Assembly: GCF_963677155.1 (NCBI RefSeq)
Contig: NZ_OY781884.1
Span: forward strand, 4,274,501 to 4,338,500
Length of the DNA stretch: 64,000 bases
Reading direction: 5' to 3'
Source: an uncultured Draconibacterium sp.
GTDB taxonomy: Bacteria > Bacteroidota > Bacteroidia > Bacteroidales > Prolixibacteraceae
Notes under the pieces: generated by a model
Told to the model about the DNA's origin: nothing
What the model saw: only the letters and a program-made list of their open reading frames with translations
Databases searched by the model: none
Program-made: the position numbers and the translations under genes
In this document: positions 1 through 8,689 of the stretch, in pieces
Position numbering within the stretch: position 1 is the first letter of the stretch
Layout of the letters: the number at the start of each line of letters is the position of its first letter

Positions 1-1
1 T

Positions 2-442
2 CCTAAAATCATTTATAAAACGATTCGGACAGATAATACCTATGAGGGAAATATCAAAACAGATGGATGGGGTAATTTTACCTTTAGTAATAATGTTGCT
101 ATTGGAACAGGTAATGCGAGGAACTATAAATTGAATGTTTGTGGTACAATTCGGGCAAGTGAGGTAAAAGTTGATTTAACCGGTTGTGATTTTGTTTTTG
201 AGGATGATTATCAGTTAAGAACTTTAAAAGAAGTAGAAGATTTTATAAAAGCAAATAAAAGACTACCAAATGTTAAATCAGCAGCCGAAATGGAAGCAGA
301 CGGAACAAACTTAGGAGAGTTAAACTCGCAACTATTACAGAAAATTGAAGAATTGACTCTTTATTCAATTGACCAAGAGAAGAAAATAGAAAGACTAGAA
401 CGAGTAGTCGAGCAATTAATGGAAAACCGAACATGCAATTAG
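2..442 (+). CDS. C-terminal part of a surface/tail-fibre-like protein (5' end outside window)
   Basis: The reading frame is open to the left edge, so only the last ~146 residues are present. The visible part has a Gly/Asn-rich repeat-like stretch (AIGTGNARNYKLNV), then GTIRASEVKVDLTGCDFVFE, then a conserved block (RLPNVKSAAEME, GELNSQLLQKIEELTLY) and a heptad-like coiled coil at the end. This C-terminal module is common at the end of large Bacteroidota surface or tail-fibre-like proteins, where it probably trimerises. The function of the whole protein cannot be told. Confidence 0.7.
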   Translation, partial: PKIIYKTIRTDNTYEGNIKTDGWGNFTFSNNVAIGTGNARNYKLNVCGTIRASEVKVDLTGCDFVFEDDYQLRTLKEVEDFIKANKRLPNVKSAAEMEADGTNLGELNSQLLQKIEELTLYSIDQEKKIERLERVVEQLMENRTCN

Positions 443-1024
443 AATAATGTATATACAAAAGCTGGCATTTTTCATTAAGCCTACCGTTGGTAATGATCAA
501 AACATCTTTACTCCAAAGTGCTGGTTGTAATCGCTCCTTTGTGCTCAGCCCGAATATATCTTTGTTGAGATATATTTTGAAGTATTTATTCTGGGATTTG
601 CAAATACTCTAAGTGGTATTGGCTGTTAATGTAGATAAATTCCACAGTTCATTCATGGAATACTTATGCTACCCGCGCCGGTGTAAGAAATGACTTAAAA
701 GACAGGATTCTACACAATTTGAATACATTGTAGTCATTCTCCGGCTGGCTCTTGCTTGTACTTTTTTATTATCACCCCTTCAAAGCTATTTTCAATTTAA
801 ACGGCTTACAGGAAGCTTTTCTATTGTATTTCATCCTGTCATTATTTTGTTAATGATGTCAGAACCCTGAAACGTACTTACCCCCGAATTTCAAATAGAC
901 ACCTTCTTATAATTGATACTCTTCTCATCCAACGAGTCCGTTGGTTAAAACCCCATTTTGTCCAATCATTTCCAGGAAGATGATTGGATTTTTTTTCGAT
1001 TTAATTTATTCACTGTTATTGCGT
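443..1024. other. Intergenic stretch, no gene recognised
   Basis: No convincing ORF on either strand. A frame opening at 941 runs into RteC, but its first 28 residues look unlike the family. The stretch is probably the decayed edge between the surface-protein gene and the conjugative-transposon remnant. Confidence 0.5.
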
Positions 1025-1861
1025 ATGGAACACTATTCTAATGTTATTCTTGAGCTCGAAGAAAATTTACGGCAAATAACTATCGCTTCCGGCTGTATGC
1101 TTAGCAACTCCAAGCTGGCGATTAAAAGATGCAGGTTTGCCCTGGTTGAACTAAAATCGGTTGTAATCAGGCATGGCTTTCCAGACCAATCATCCGAAAT
1201 CCGGTTCTTCAAAGAAATTAAACCCATGGCCTATAGTTATTTATTATTTAATCAGGCCCTCTTTGAGATGGAAAGCTTCCGGTCAACGAGGGCAGAAGCA
1301 ATGAAACAATACTTGAAAAACAAGCTCAATGAAATTCAGAGATATATGGAGGAACATCGTGAAACGGTCCAGTATTATCATTGTGGATATACTTTTCTGG
1401 ATCGATTCTATTTTGTTCGTAATACAGAAGAAATTCCTGTTGAGTTGAGAGGAGAAAACTATCTGCTGGACGAGGAATTTAATACCTGGCAGGATTATAA
1501 CTTTTCAGTGATCCAGGCAAATGAGATGTTACTGAAATACTTTAGTACGGAAATTTCAAGACTCGAGAATCCCCAAGAATCGGACGAATTGCAGCAATTT
1601 AGACAGATTGACTGGACTGCAAATAAAATTGATCTGGTGGAATTGGTTTATGCCCTCTATTATTCAAGAGCGATCAATAACGGAAAAATTACTATTAAAG
1701 AACTGGGAAAACTGATCGGGCAAATTTTTAATGTAGAACTTAATAATGATGTTTACCGGTACTTTATTGAAATTCAACAACGAAAAATAGACCAAACCAA
1801 ATTTATTGGTCATTTACAATCTGTACTTCAACAGCACATTGACCAAAACATTTTAAAATGA
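1025..1861 (+). CDS. rteC: RteC-like conjugative-transposon regulator
   Basis: A 278-residue protein from the ATG at 1025. The frame is open from 941, but the upstream 28 residues do not resemble the family. Recognisable RteC-type features are the helical N-terminal half, the FFKEIKP and FNQALFEMESFR segments, the YYHCGYTFLDRFYFVR block in the middle and a C-terminal helical domain with VELVYALYYSRAIN. In CTnDOT-type elements RteC is a transcription factor that switches on excision genes under RteA/RteB control. No rteA/rteB lie nearby and the adjoining transposon genes are broken, so this copy is probably a stranded remnant with an intact frame. Confidence 0.75.
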   Translation: MEHYSNVILELEENLRQITIASGCMLSNSKLAIKRCRFALVELKSVVIRHGFPDQSSEIRFFKEIKPMAYSYLLFNQALFEMESFRSTRAEAMKQYLKNKLNEIQRYMEEHRETVQYYHCGYTFLDRFYFVRNTEEIPVELRGENYLLDEEFNTWQDYNFSVIQANEMLLKYFSTEISRLENPQESDELQQFRQIDWTANKIDLVELVYALYYSRAINNGKITIKELGKLIGQIFNVELNNDVYRYFIEIQQRKIDQTKFIGHLQSVLQQHIDQNILK

Positions 1862-1995
1862 GTTGTTTTGAACCTTTCGTAGGTGAATAGTAAACAATAA
1901 TAATTCCCCAAGCTGACAACAACTTGATAACATCTAAAATTTCGGAGTTGCAAATTTGGTCGTATTTCGAACGAACAATTTAAAATTGAACAGTT

Positions 1996-2223
1996 ATGCC
2001 AACAGAGATTGTAACTACCGACGATCTTCGGGAATTCAAACTCGATCTGATCAAAGAAATCAAACAGCTCTTCGTTGCCCATCACTATCAATCCACAAAA
2101 AGATGGTTAAAACCCTATGAAGTCAGATCTGTTTCATCGATGTTATCAAATATAAAGTTGCTTGAGATCCTCAATCTCTTCAAAATTCAATTTAGTATCT
2201 GCATTAGTAGAATATTGCCATAA
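1996..2223 (+). pseudogene. Truncated excisionase-like HTH protein
   Basis: The first ~38 residues (MPTEIVTTDDLREFKLDLIK ... RWLKPYEVR) match the start of small helix-turn-helix proteins found beside rteC in Bacteroidota conjugative elements. The HTH part that should follow is missing: after PYEVR the sequence diverges and ends at 75 residues. This suggests an internal deletion or frameshift. Confidence 0.5.
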
Positions 2224-2442
2224 ATCCCGCCAAAGTTACTTCGCCGTCTGGAAAAATCAATGGCGGCTGATATTGCCCATTTTTTTGCCAGCCGTCCTTC
2301 GAAGCTGTTCAGTTTTTATTCCGCTCACTTCATGAAAACTGACATAGCCCCTTGACAAGAATCCATCCCGCTCAATGGCATGCGCCAAAATTTAATGGCG
2401 TGCCAGTAGCCGAAATAAACCCGCAGGGCAGCGGTGGATTCA

Positions 2443-3361
2443 ATGAGTAAATTTGATATTTATGAAACAGTAACGAACCTGATTGTAGAACGCCTGGAAG
2501 CAGGTGTAGTACCATGGCATATGCCTTGGAAGACCGCAAGTACTATTCCGCGTAACCTGGTTTCTAAAAAGCCTTACCGGGGATTTAACTTCTGGTACCT
2601 GCTTAGCTTTGGTTTCGAAAGGCCTTATTTTCTTTCTTTCAAACAGGTTAAAGATCTTGGTGGAAAGATTAAAAAGGGCTCTTTATCATTCATGATTGTA
2701 TTTTGGAAAATGGTAGAATACAAAAAGGATGATGAAACCAAGGAAATACCAATGCTTCGTTATTACCGGGTATTTCATATTGATGACATTGAAGGTATCG
2801 ATCCTGACAAGATACCTGAGAATACTGCTCACGATCACGACTTCGATCCGATTGCTTCCTGTGAACAGCTTATCCAGTTCTGGTCCGATTCTCCGGTAAT
2901 TAAACTGGATCAGAAAAAGGCCTGTTATATACCTTCATTGGATGAAGTCCACATGCCTGGTGCAAGAACCTTTTTTCAGGATGAAGAATACTATTCCACT
3001 ATTTTTCACGAGTTAGTGCACTCGACAGGTCATCGTAAACGCTTAAATCGCCACGAAAGGTTCTCTTCCCTTAATTTTGCAAGTAAAGATTACTCGCAAG
3101 AAGAACTTGTTGCAGAGATGGGTGCTGCTTACCTCTGTGGTATTTGTGGCATTGAAAATGCTACAATTGATAACAGTGCTGCCTACATCCAAGGCTGGTT
3201 GAAGAAGTTGAAAAGTGATAAAAGTTTATTGTATTGGCTTCAGGTTTAGCTCAAAAAGCTGTTGATTATATTCTGGATCATCAGGATTCGAATCCTAAAC
3301 CGGTGCTTCCTAAGCCTAAAAAGAAGAAAAGTAAATCAGCTTCTCTTTCCATGAAATTCTG
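2443..3361 (+). pseudogene. ArdC-like antirestriction/zincin protein, frameshifted near the 3' end
   Basis: The N-terminal ArdC-type ssDNA-binding domain (from MSKFDIYETVTNLIVERL) is followed by a zincin-like metallopeptidase domain with the HExxH-type motif FHELVHSTGH. The frame stops at 3249 after LLYWLQV. In another frame the expected continuation (ASGLAQKAVDYILDH and a Lys-rich tail ending SLSMKF) runs to 3361, so a single-base indel near 3230 has broken the last ~40 residues. ArdC proteins accompany conjugative elements and protect incoming DNA from restriction. The catalytic motif lies before the break, so residual function is possible. Confidence 0.75.
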
Positions 3362-3362
3362 A

Positions 3363-3812
3363 TTATACTGCTAATGAAGCCCCCAAATCCTTCTTTGTAT
3401 TCATTAAGCTTGCATCACGAAATTGCCTGTTAATCTCGTTTTTCAGTTTATAAGGACGATTGAAGGCTTCCTGCGAAACATGAAAATTTTCAGACAGCTT
3501 ACGGATTGTTTCTTTCGACAGGCCTTTCTGGTAATTCAGAATCTTTGAAACGGTTCCTTTTGACAATCCAAGGAGTTTTGCCAATCCAACTGCTTTTAGG
3601 CTGTTCTCTTCCATTAATGACTTGATAATTTGAACAGGATCCAGATCATTAAATGTACTGTGTTCCGAATCCCACTTCTCAATGAGTAGCGTTATCAGCT
3701 CAATTTCATCATCTAGGGCAGGAGAGGCCTTTGAAAGAAGATTTTCAAGGATATTAGAATAGTTGTTGTACTGAACTTCCGTTTTTATAACTGTATATTT
3801 TAATGTTCCCAT
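3363..3812 (-). CDS. HigA-type antitoxin (XRE-family HTH)
   Basis: A 149-residue protein with a C-terminal helix-turn-helix, visible as LAKLLGLSKGTVSKILN followed by LSKETIRKLSENFHV, and an acidic helical N-terminal region. It lies 10 bp downstream of the putative toxin gene, in the toxin-first order typical of HigBA systems. The antitoxin is expected to bind the toxin and repress its own promoter. It starts two bases beyond the ArdC remnant, tail to tail. Confidence 0.7.
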   Translation of the reverse strand: MGTLKYTVIKTEVQYNNYSNILENLLSKASPALDDEIELITLLIEKWDSEHSTFNDLDPVQIIKSLMEENSLKAVGLAKLLGLSKGTVSKILNYQKGLSKETIRKLSENFHVSQEAFNRPYKLKNEINRQFRDASLMNTKKDLGASLAV

Positions 3813-3822
3813 TTCTCGTTGG

Positions 3823-4155
3823 CTAATAGGTATTTACTGAATATTGTTCTTCATTATTGCAGAGTTTGGTGTATGCAGCATGTGTTCCGATCCATTTTAC
3901 AAATAGGTGTATTTTCTGCTTTCCAAAATAATATTGACAGATGATCCTATATTTGTTTCCTCCAATATTAAAAACAACTCTGTTTGATCCTTTCCCCAGT
4001 ATATCGGCAGAATTAAACGTTCTCACAATATCCTGAGGTGTATTCCAATTTGCATGTTTTACAATCGAAAGCCACATTTCAAAAGCCCTTTTGCTTTGGA
4101 CATTCTCACTTACATCGCTTTCGATTGATTGTACTTTTATTAAATGAACTTTCAT
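3823..4155 (-). CDS. HigB-type mRNA interferase toxin
   Basis: 110 residues from the internal ATG at 4155; the frame extends to 4188 but MKVHLIKV is the natural family start. The features are HigB/RelE-like: a Trp-containing helix (FEMWLSIVKHANWNTPQDIV), GSNRVVFNIGGNKYRIICQY and the terminal FVKWIGTHAAYTKLC. Toxins of this family cut mRNA at the ribosome. It is paired with the HTH antitoxin downstream. Its location inside a decayed mobile element suggests retention through addiction. Confidence 0.7.
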   Translation of the reverse strand: MKVHLIKVQSIESDVSENVQSKRAFEMWLSIVKHANWNTPQDIVRTFNSADILGKGSNRVVFNIGGNKYRIICQYYFGKQKIHLFVKWIGTHAAYTKLCNNEEQYSVNTY

Positions 4156-4226
4156 TGTTCTACATTGCAAAGTTAGTAAAAGTTTCACAAAAGGGAACTT
4201 TTTGTATTTTAGAAAATAGATAGTAA

Positions 4227-5404
4227 CTATTTTGCTTTTTTCTTTTGAGATTTCTCACCAGATAAATATGCCTCTAGATTGGCCATATCATCACTGATCT
4301 TTTTTTCTACAACCTTTGCATAAATCTGTGTTGTCTTTAGATCGGTATGCCCCAGCATCTTGCTTACGGATTCAATCGGAACCCCATTCGTAAGCGTTAC
4401 TGTGGTTGTGAAAGTATGTCGGGCTACATGAAAAGTAAGGTTCTTGGCAATTTCACAAACATCTGCAATTTCTTTGAGATAACTATTCAACTTTTGATTG
4501 GAAATATTTGGGAAGATTGTTCCTTTATTAGCGGAGCGAGGATGGTCTTTGTACTTGTCGATTAAAACCTGGGCCTGGAATAATATTGGAATTCGTACTG
4601 GTGTCGTCGTTTTTTCTCTTTGTGTAATAATTCAGTTCCTACCGTATAATTACAATTCGAATGTTATTAGGTTGAAGATTCATTACATCGATATAAGACA
4701 GACCGGTATAGCAACTAAATACGAATAAATCTTTCACATACTGAAGGCGTTCAATTTTGAATTGTTTCTTTTGGATGGTATCCAGTTCAAGTTGCGTTAA
4801 AAATTCCCGTTCTACTCGTTTAAACGACAATCGATAGGCCACAAAAGGATCTTTGTCAAGCCATCCAAGTCTTACGGCGAGGTTGGTATTTTCTCAAGAA
4901 ATGCTCGAAATCAGTAATGAACTTGTAATTTAATTCTACCAGGTCGATATCTTTGCGTTTGAATTTCTGCTTCAAAAATTTCTCGATATACTTTTCGGTA
5001 GTTTTGTAGTTTTTTAATGTTCCCCACCTAAGGTTCGAATCCATGCCGGTATTGTGGTATTCAATAAGTCCTTTAAGTGTTTCTCCAGAATCTTCAACTC
5101 CCAAAAATTTGTTTTTAATTGCTTCAGGTGTTATTGTTTCTTTGGTAACCACCAGTTCTTGGTAGCACTCAGTAAGCTGATATCTGATTTGTTCTAAATA
5201 AGAGTTAAGCCTACTAATTTCAGGGGACTTGCCTTTTGCCATGCCGCGTCCATTATTCCAGTTATCGACATGAATTCTTTTTTTTTATGATATTTCAGCC
5301 CGTTCTCGATTAACTGTTACACGGGCATAAATAGGAGCTTTGTCGTCTTTAATCCGATGTTTATGGATTACAAATTGAATTCCAAAAGTGTTCATCTTCT
5401 TCAT
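4227..5404 (-). pseudogene. Broken tyrosine recombinase of a conjugative element
   Basis: Reading from 5404, the protein begins MKKMNTFGIQFVIHKHRIKD and reaches an in-frame stop at EIS* just before a poly-A tract, then resumes as RIHVDNWNNGRG. Fragments in changing frames follow: a core-binding domain (4856-5242), LFVFSCYTGLSYIDVMNL (4639-4842) and the catalytic end FHVARHTFTTTVTL with GHTDLKTTQIYAKV (4227-4490). The order and spacing are those of an IntDOT-like integrase of ~390 residues, but at least three disruptions separate the pieces. It is the dead integrase of the element that also left rteC and ardC. Confidence 0.8.
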
Positions 5405-5627
5405 AATTTTTAATGTTGTTTAGTTCTGGTTCACTTTTGGTTCACCAGAAAATGTTAAAACTGGTTCCAAATTGAACTAAACGGCACCAAAAACTACGAT
5501 TGTAACCTTCTGAAAAAATAAGTGTTTATGTGTTTCTGGTGAACCAAATCTAAAAAATATTTTGGTTCACCGTATTGTTCACATAAACAACGGTTTTAAA
5601 TGGTGTATTTTGACATCGTAAAAACAA

Positions 5628-5661
5628 AAAAGCCTGTAAATCATCTGATTTACAGGCTTTT
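5628..5661 (-). terminator. Rho-independent terminator downstream of the tRNA-Pro fragment
   Basis: A perfect inverted repeat (AAAAGCCTGTAAATCA / TGATTTACAGGCTTTT) with A- and T-rich flanks that could work in both directions. On the minus strand it lies ~25 bp after the tRNA 3' end, as expected for the tRNA's own terminator. Confidence 0.75.
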
Positions 5662-5684
5662 GATGGATTTTGATTTTCCTCTTA

Positions 5685-5729
5685 GTCGGGATACCAGGAT
5701 TCGAACCTGGGACCCCCTGCTCCCAAAAC
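5685..5729 (-). other. 3' half of tRNA-Pro, probable attachment site
   Basis: On the minus strand the sequence runs from the anticodon loop (TTTTGGGAGCAGG, anticodon TGG) through variable loop and T-arm (GGTTCGAATCC) to the acceptor 3' strand (ATCCCGA). The 5' half (acceptor 5' strand, D-arm, anticodon 5' strand) is absent: AT-rich unrelated sequence replaces it. Half-tRNAs of this kind are the usual duplicated core of tyrosine-recombinase integration. An intact recombinase starts 150 bp away on the side of the missing 5' half. Confidence 0.75.
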
Positions 5730-5876
5730 ATTTAAATTAGATTTTATTTATTTTCATTTGCTATCTTATATGTTCATAATCAGCGATATACGTATTTTTA
5801 GTTTGTTATCAAATTTCATTTATTTACCTTTAAATGTCCATTTGTTGTACCTATGTTGTACCCAAAAATAATGTAA

Positions 5877-7085
5877 ATGATTAGTTTTAAGAATGTTCTG
5901 AGAAGCAAGAAACTATCTTATGGTAAATATCCTATTTATTTGCGTATTTCCAAAGATCGTAAGTCGATATTTTTTCGTACTCCGTATACCGCCGAAGCGA
6001 AAGAATGGGATTCAAAAAAGGGAATATTTAAGCAAAATGCAACGAACTACCTAAACAAAAACAGGGTACTATTTAAGTTAATCGACCAGGCCACAAACGT
6101 TGTTACAGAGCTACAGCAAAAGAAGAGTAGCTATACCTTAACAGATGTAGAAAGAGCTATTCGGGTTGAATCCAATCCTGCATATCAAAATGTCTATAAA
6201 TTTTGGGACGAATTAATTGACGAAATGATAAAGGCTGGAAGGACCGGAAATGCTCAGGTTAACCGTGACACCTACAACTCGGTTAAAAAGTATAATAAGA
6301 AAAAGGTATTAAATTTTAACGACATTACACCAACTTTTCTGGATAAGTATGAAGTGTATTTAAGATCACGAAATGGAACGGATGGTGGGATTAGCGTACG
6401 GATGCGAACGCTAAGAGCCTTATTTAATTTTGCGATAAAGAGAGGCTTGATTAAACCAGACAATTACCCTTTCAAATCATATCGAATTTCGAAATTGAAA
6501 GGTAAAGGAGCAAAAAGAGCATTAACTTATGATGATGTTGTAAAGATCGTTAACAAAGATTTGGGCGAGCATCCAGAATTAGTAGATGCCAGAAACTATT
6601 TTGTTTTCAGTTTTTATACCCGGGGAATGAACTATGCAGATATGATGAAGCTGGAGTGGAAGGATGTGATTGATGGCCAGATTTATTATACTCGTTCAAA
6701 AACTAAAGCAAACTTCCGAATAAAAATACTACCTCCAGTTCAGAAAATTTTGAACTATTATAAAGAACATCAAAACGGCTCTAAATACGTATTCCCGATT
6801 TTGCTGAAAGATGATATGTCACCTACTCAGATAGAAAACAGAAAGAAAAAGACTTTAACAAGGTATAACCAAAAATTGAAGGAAATTGCAAAACTGTGTA
6901 AATTTGAAAAGAATGTTTCAAGCTATGTAGCGCGGCACAGTTATGCCAATAGTTTAAAACAAAAAGGAGTCTCTACGGATATTATCAGTGAATCGATGGG
7001 GCATCAAAATTTGGCAATTACTCAGGCTTACCTGAAAGAACTTGATAATTCACTCGTTGATGAAGCGATGGAAGTTCTGTTATGA
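5877..7085 (+). CDS. Tyrosine recombinase (integrase) next to the tRNA-Pro junction
   Basis: An intact 402-residue phage-integrase-type recombinase. The N-terminal arm-binding region is followed by a SAM-like core-binding domain (about 105-210) and a catalytic domain with the conserved Arg in FYTRGMNYADM, the HxxR box in YVARHSYAN, GHQNLAITQ and the nucleophile Tyr in QAYLKE. It resembles Bacteroidota mobile-element integrases and not IntI: I see no integron-specific insert between the second and third boxes. It lies beside a half tRNA-Pro and probably catalysed integration there. Unlike the integrase at 4227-5404, this frame is complete. Confidence 0.85.
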   Translation: MISFKNVLRSKKLSYGKYPIYLRISKDRKSIFFRTPYTAEAKEWDSKKGIFKQNATNYLNKNRVLFKLIDQATNVVTELQQKKSSYTLTDVERAIRVESNPAYQNVYKFWDELIDEMIKAGRTGNAQVNRDTYNSVKKYNKKKVLNFNDITPTFLDKYEVYLRSRNGTDGGISVRMRTLRALFNFAIKRGLIKPDNYPFKSYRISKLKGKGAKRALTYDDVVKIVNKDLGEHPELVDARNYFVFSFYTRGMNYADMMKLEWKDVIDGQIYYTRSKTKANFRIKILPPVQKILNYYKEHQNGSKYVFPILLKDDMSPTQIENRKKKTLTRYNQKLKEIAKLCKFEKNVSSYVARHSYANSLKQKGVSTDIISESMGHQNLAITQAYLKELDNSLVDEAMEVLL

Positions 7086-7610
7086 GAAAGTAACAGCGAT
7101 TCCTGATTCAAACCTGTAAACACCACCGGCAACATTTCCGAAAGATTTTCAAAAGGAAAAGGAATAAAAAATGAATGGAAAAAGCGGAAATGTTGATGTG
7201 GGATTTCAAAAAGTATTAACCGAAGTATACGAGGTTAAGTCTTTTGAAATTGGCATAGTGTTGTTGGCCAGAGTTAACTCTTCCGGTTTAGGAATGAATG
7301 GCTTTATGCCGGAAGCTTTTGAAAACCCGCAGGGCTTGTTTTTCGGAAATGTAGTTATTTTGTAATAGGGTTTGAATTGCTTAATATTGTTCGTATGTTT
7401 CACACCACCAGCATAAAAGATTAAATCAAAACTAATTCAGTTGATCTGGATAAATTTGCTGCCTGATTTTTGTTTAAAAACTTGCTTTTTAGCTCAGTTC
7501 TTCCTAATGGTCTGTGGGCAGCTCGGGTCGGCTTTGCAAGCTCTTTGACAAAGCTTTGGCTTGAGCGATGGCTTGTGGGGTTTAGGCAATGTGCTTGCAA
7601 ACTGGGTTGG
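7086..7610. other. Stretch after the integrase, no confident gene
   Basis: A 64-codon frame at 7171-7365 (MNGKSGNVDVGFQK...) overlaps an equally long antisense frame and matches nothing I recognise. The remainder has stop codons in all frames. Confidence 0.4.
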
Positions 7611-8135
7611 CTATTCATTTAACTTGCTTTTAATATTATCATAAATACTTTTTATATATGGTTCATCTGGAACATTTATTATATAATTCCAAAATGCCTG
7701 ATACAATCTGTGACCAGGAGTGTTCTTATGATAGTAATTTAATTTATGTGATTCTAAAAATTCTTTAAAATTATTAATATCAAAATCTTGAGGGAATGCA
7801 TTTGTTTGGCAATAAGATTCAAGGTTAACCTCCCTCATTTCAAATATAGTTTCACGTAAAAATGATTCAAATCTCGTACCAACGAACTGGTATTGGCCAT
7901 TATTGATTACTATGATAGCTTTATTAATTGGTGCATAAAGGGTAGCTCCTTTGGGGTAATCCTCGATTCTCTTTTCAAGTTTAATTTCTTTTGATCTACT
8001 TGCTCCAATTTCATTCCGTAACTCACTTTCTGTTTTCTTTACACTGCCCTCTACTTTTTTTAAGTCCTCATCTTCCAAATTGTAAGCATTCTTAGAATCT
8101 GTAAGCTTTTTTTTATCTACAGTCTTGGAAGCCAT
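7611..8135 (-). CDS. Hypothetical protein, 174 residues
   Basis: Not recognised. The N-terminal third is highly charged and probably coiled coil (Lys/Glu-rich, residues 1-55). It is followed by a globular part with IIVINNGQYQFVGTRFESFLRE and a C-terminal aromatic segment (HKNTPGHRLYQAFWNYII). No signal peptide or membrane segment is seen. It is convergent with the integrase at 5877-7085 and may be cargo of that element. Confidence 0.5.
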   Translation of the reverse strand: MASKTVDKKKLTDSKNAYNLEDEDLKKVEGSVKKTESELRNEIGASRSKEIKLEKRIEDYPKGATLYAPINKAIIVINNGQYQFVGTRFESFLRETIFEMREVNLESYCQTNAFPQDFDINNFKEFLESHKLNYYHKNTPGHRLYQAFWNYIINVPDEPYIKSIYDNIKSKLNE

Positions 8136-8689
8136 ATAAGCCTCGTAAGCCCCGTTGTTTGACTAAGCTAAGTCTTGCATGCTTTTATATTGGTCTTTCT
8201 TATAGATTAGAACCCGCTGTATTACTTCAGTTTGGTTGCATTCATCAGTCATCAAGTGATGATTAGATGTATGCGTATTGGCCATCTGTTGTAGCTTTCT
8301 TTGGAGGACAGCCTCTGGTCGATTGTCGACAAATTAAAAAGTAGACTCAGTTCCACTTTTCTTTTGAGAAACAGTATTCGCCACTGATTGGCTTTTAATG
8401 TCTTGTGTTTTGTCCGCGTGAGTATGCATAATTGTTTCTTTTCTGGTTCTGATCTATTGCCTATAACGGCAGTCTGTCTAAAAAACTGCTACTGGGGCAG
8501 TAATACTTTGATTTATAAAACGGCTCGGGAAGAGGAAAAGGAGACAGATGGTTTTTAATTTTTTGTTTCGTATTTGGATTATCTGGCTTAAAAATAGCTT
8601 AACCCACTTGATTTTAAGCCGAAAATGCTGAAAAACTGAGAAGAAAAATATTTATTTTGTAGATGTTTAGAAAGCAGAGTATCCAACCT
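8136..8689. other. Intergenic region upstream of the PUL 1 regulator
   Basis: About 550 bp between two divergently transcribed genes, with no ORF of note. It must hold the promoters of both flanking genes. No clear promoter or operator motif is called. Confidence 0.4.

Noticed and set aside
5877-7085. Integron integrase IntI
   Set aside because: It is a Bacteroidota mobile-element tyrosine recombinase 24 kb from the array, beside a tRNA fragment, and I see no IntI-specific insert.
7171-7365. 64-codon ORF after the integrase
   Set aside because: It overlaps an antisense ORF of the same size with no distinguishing evidence.
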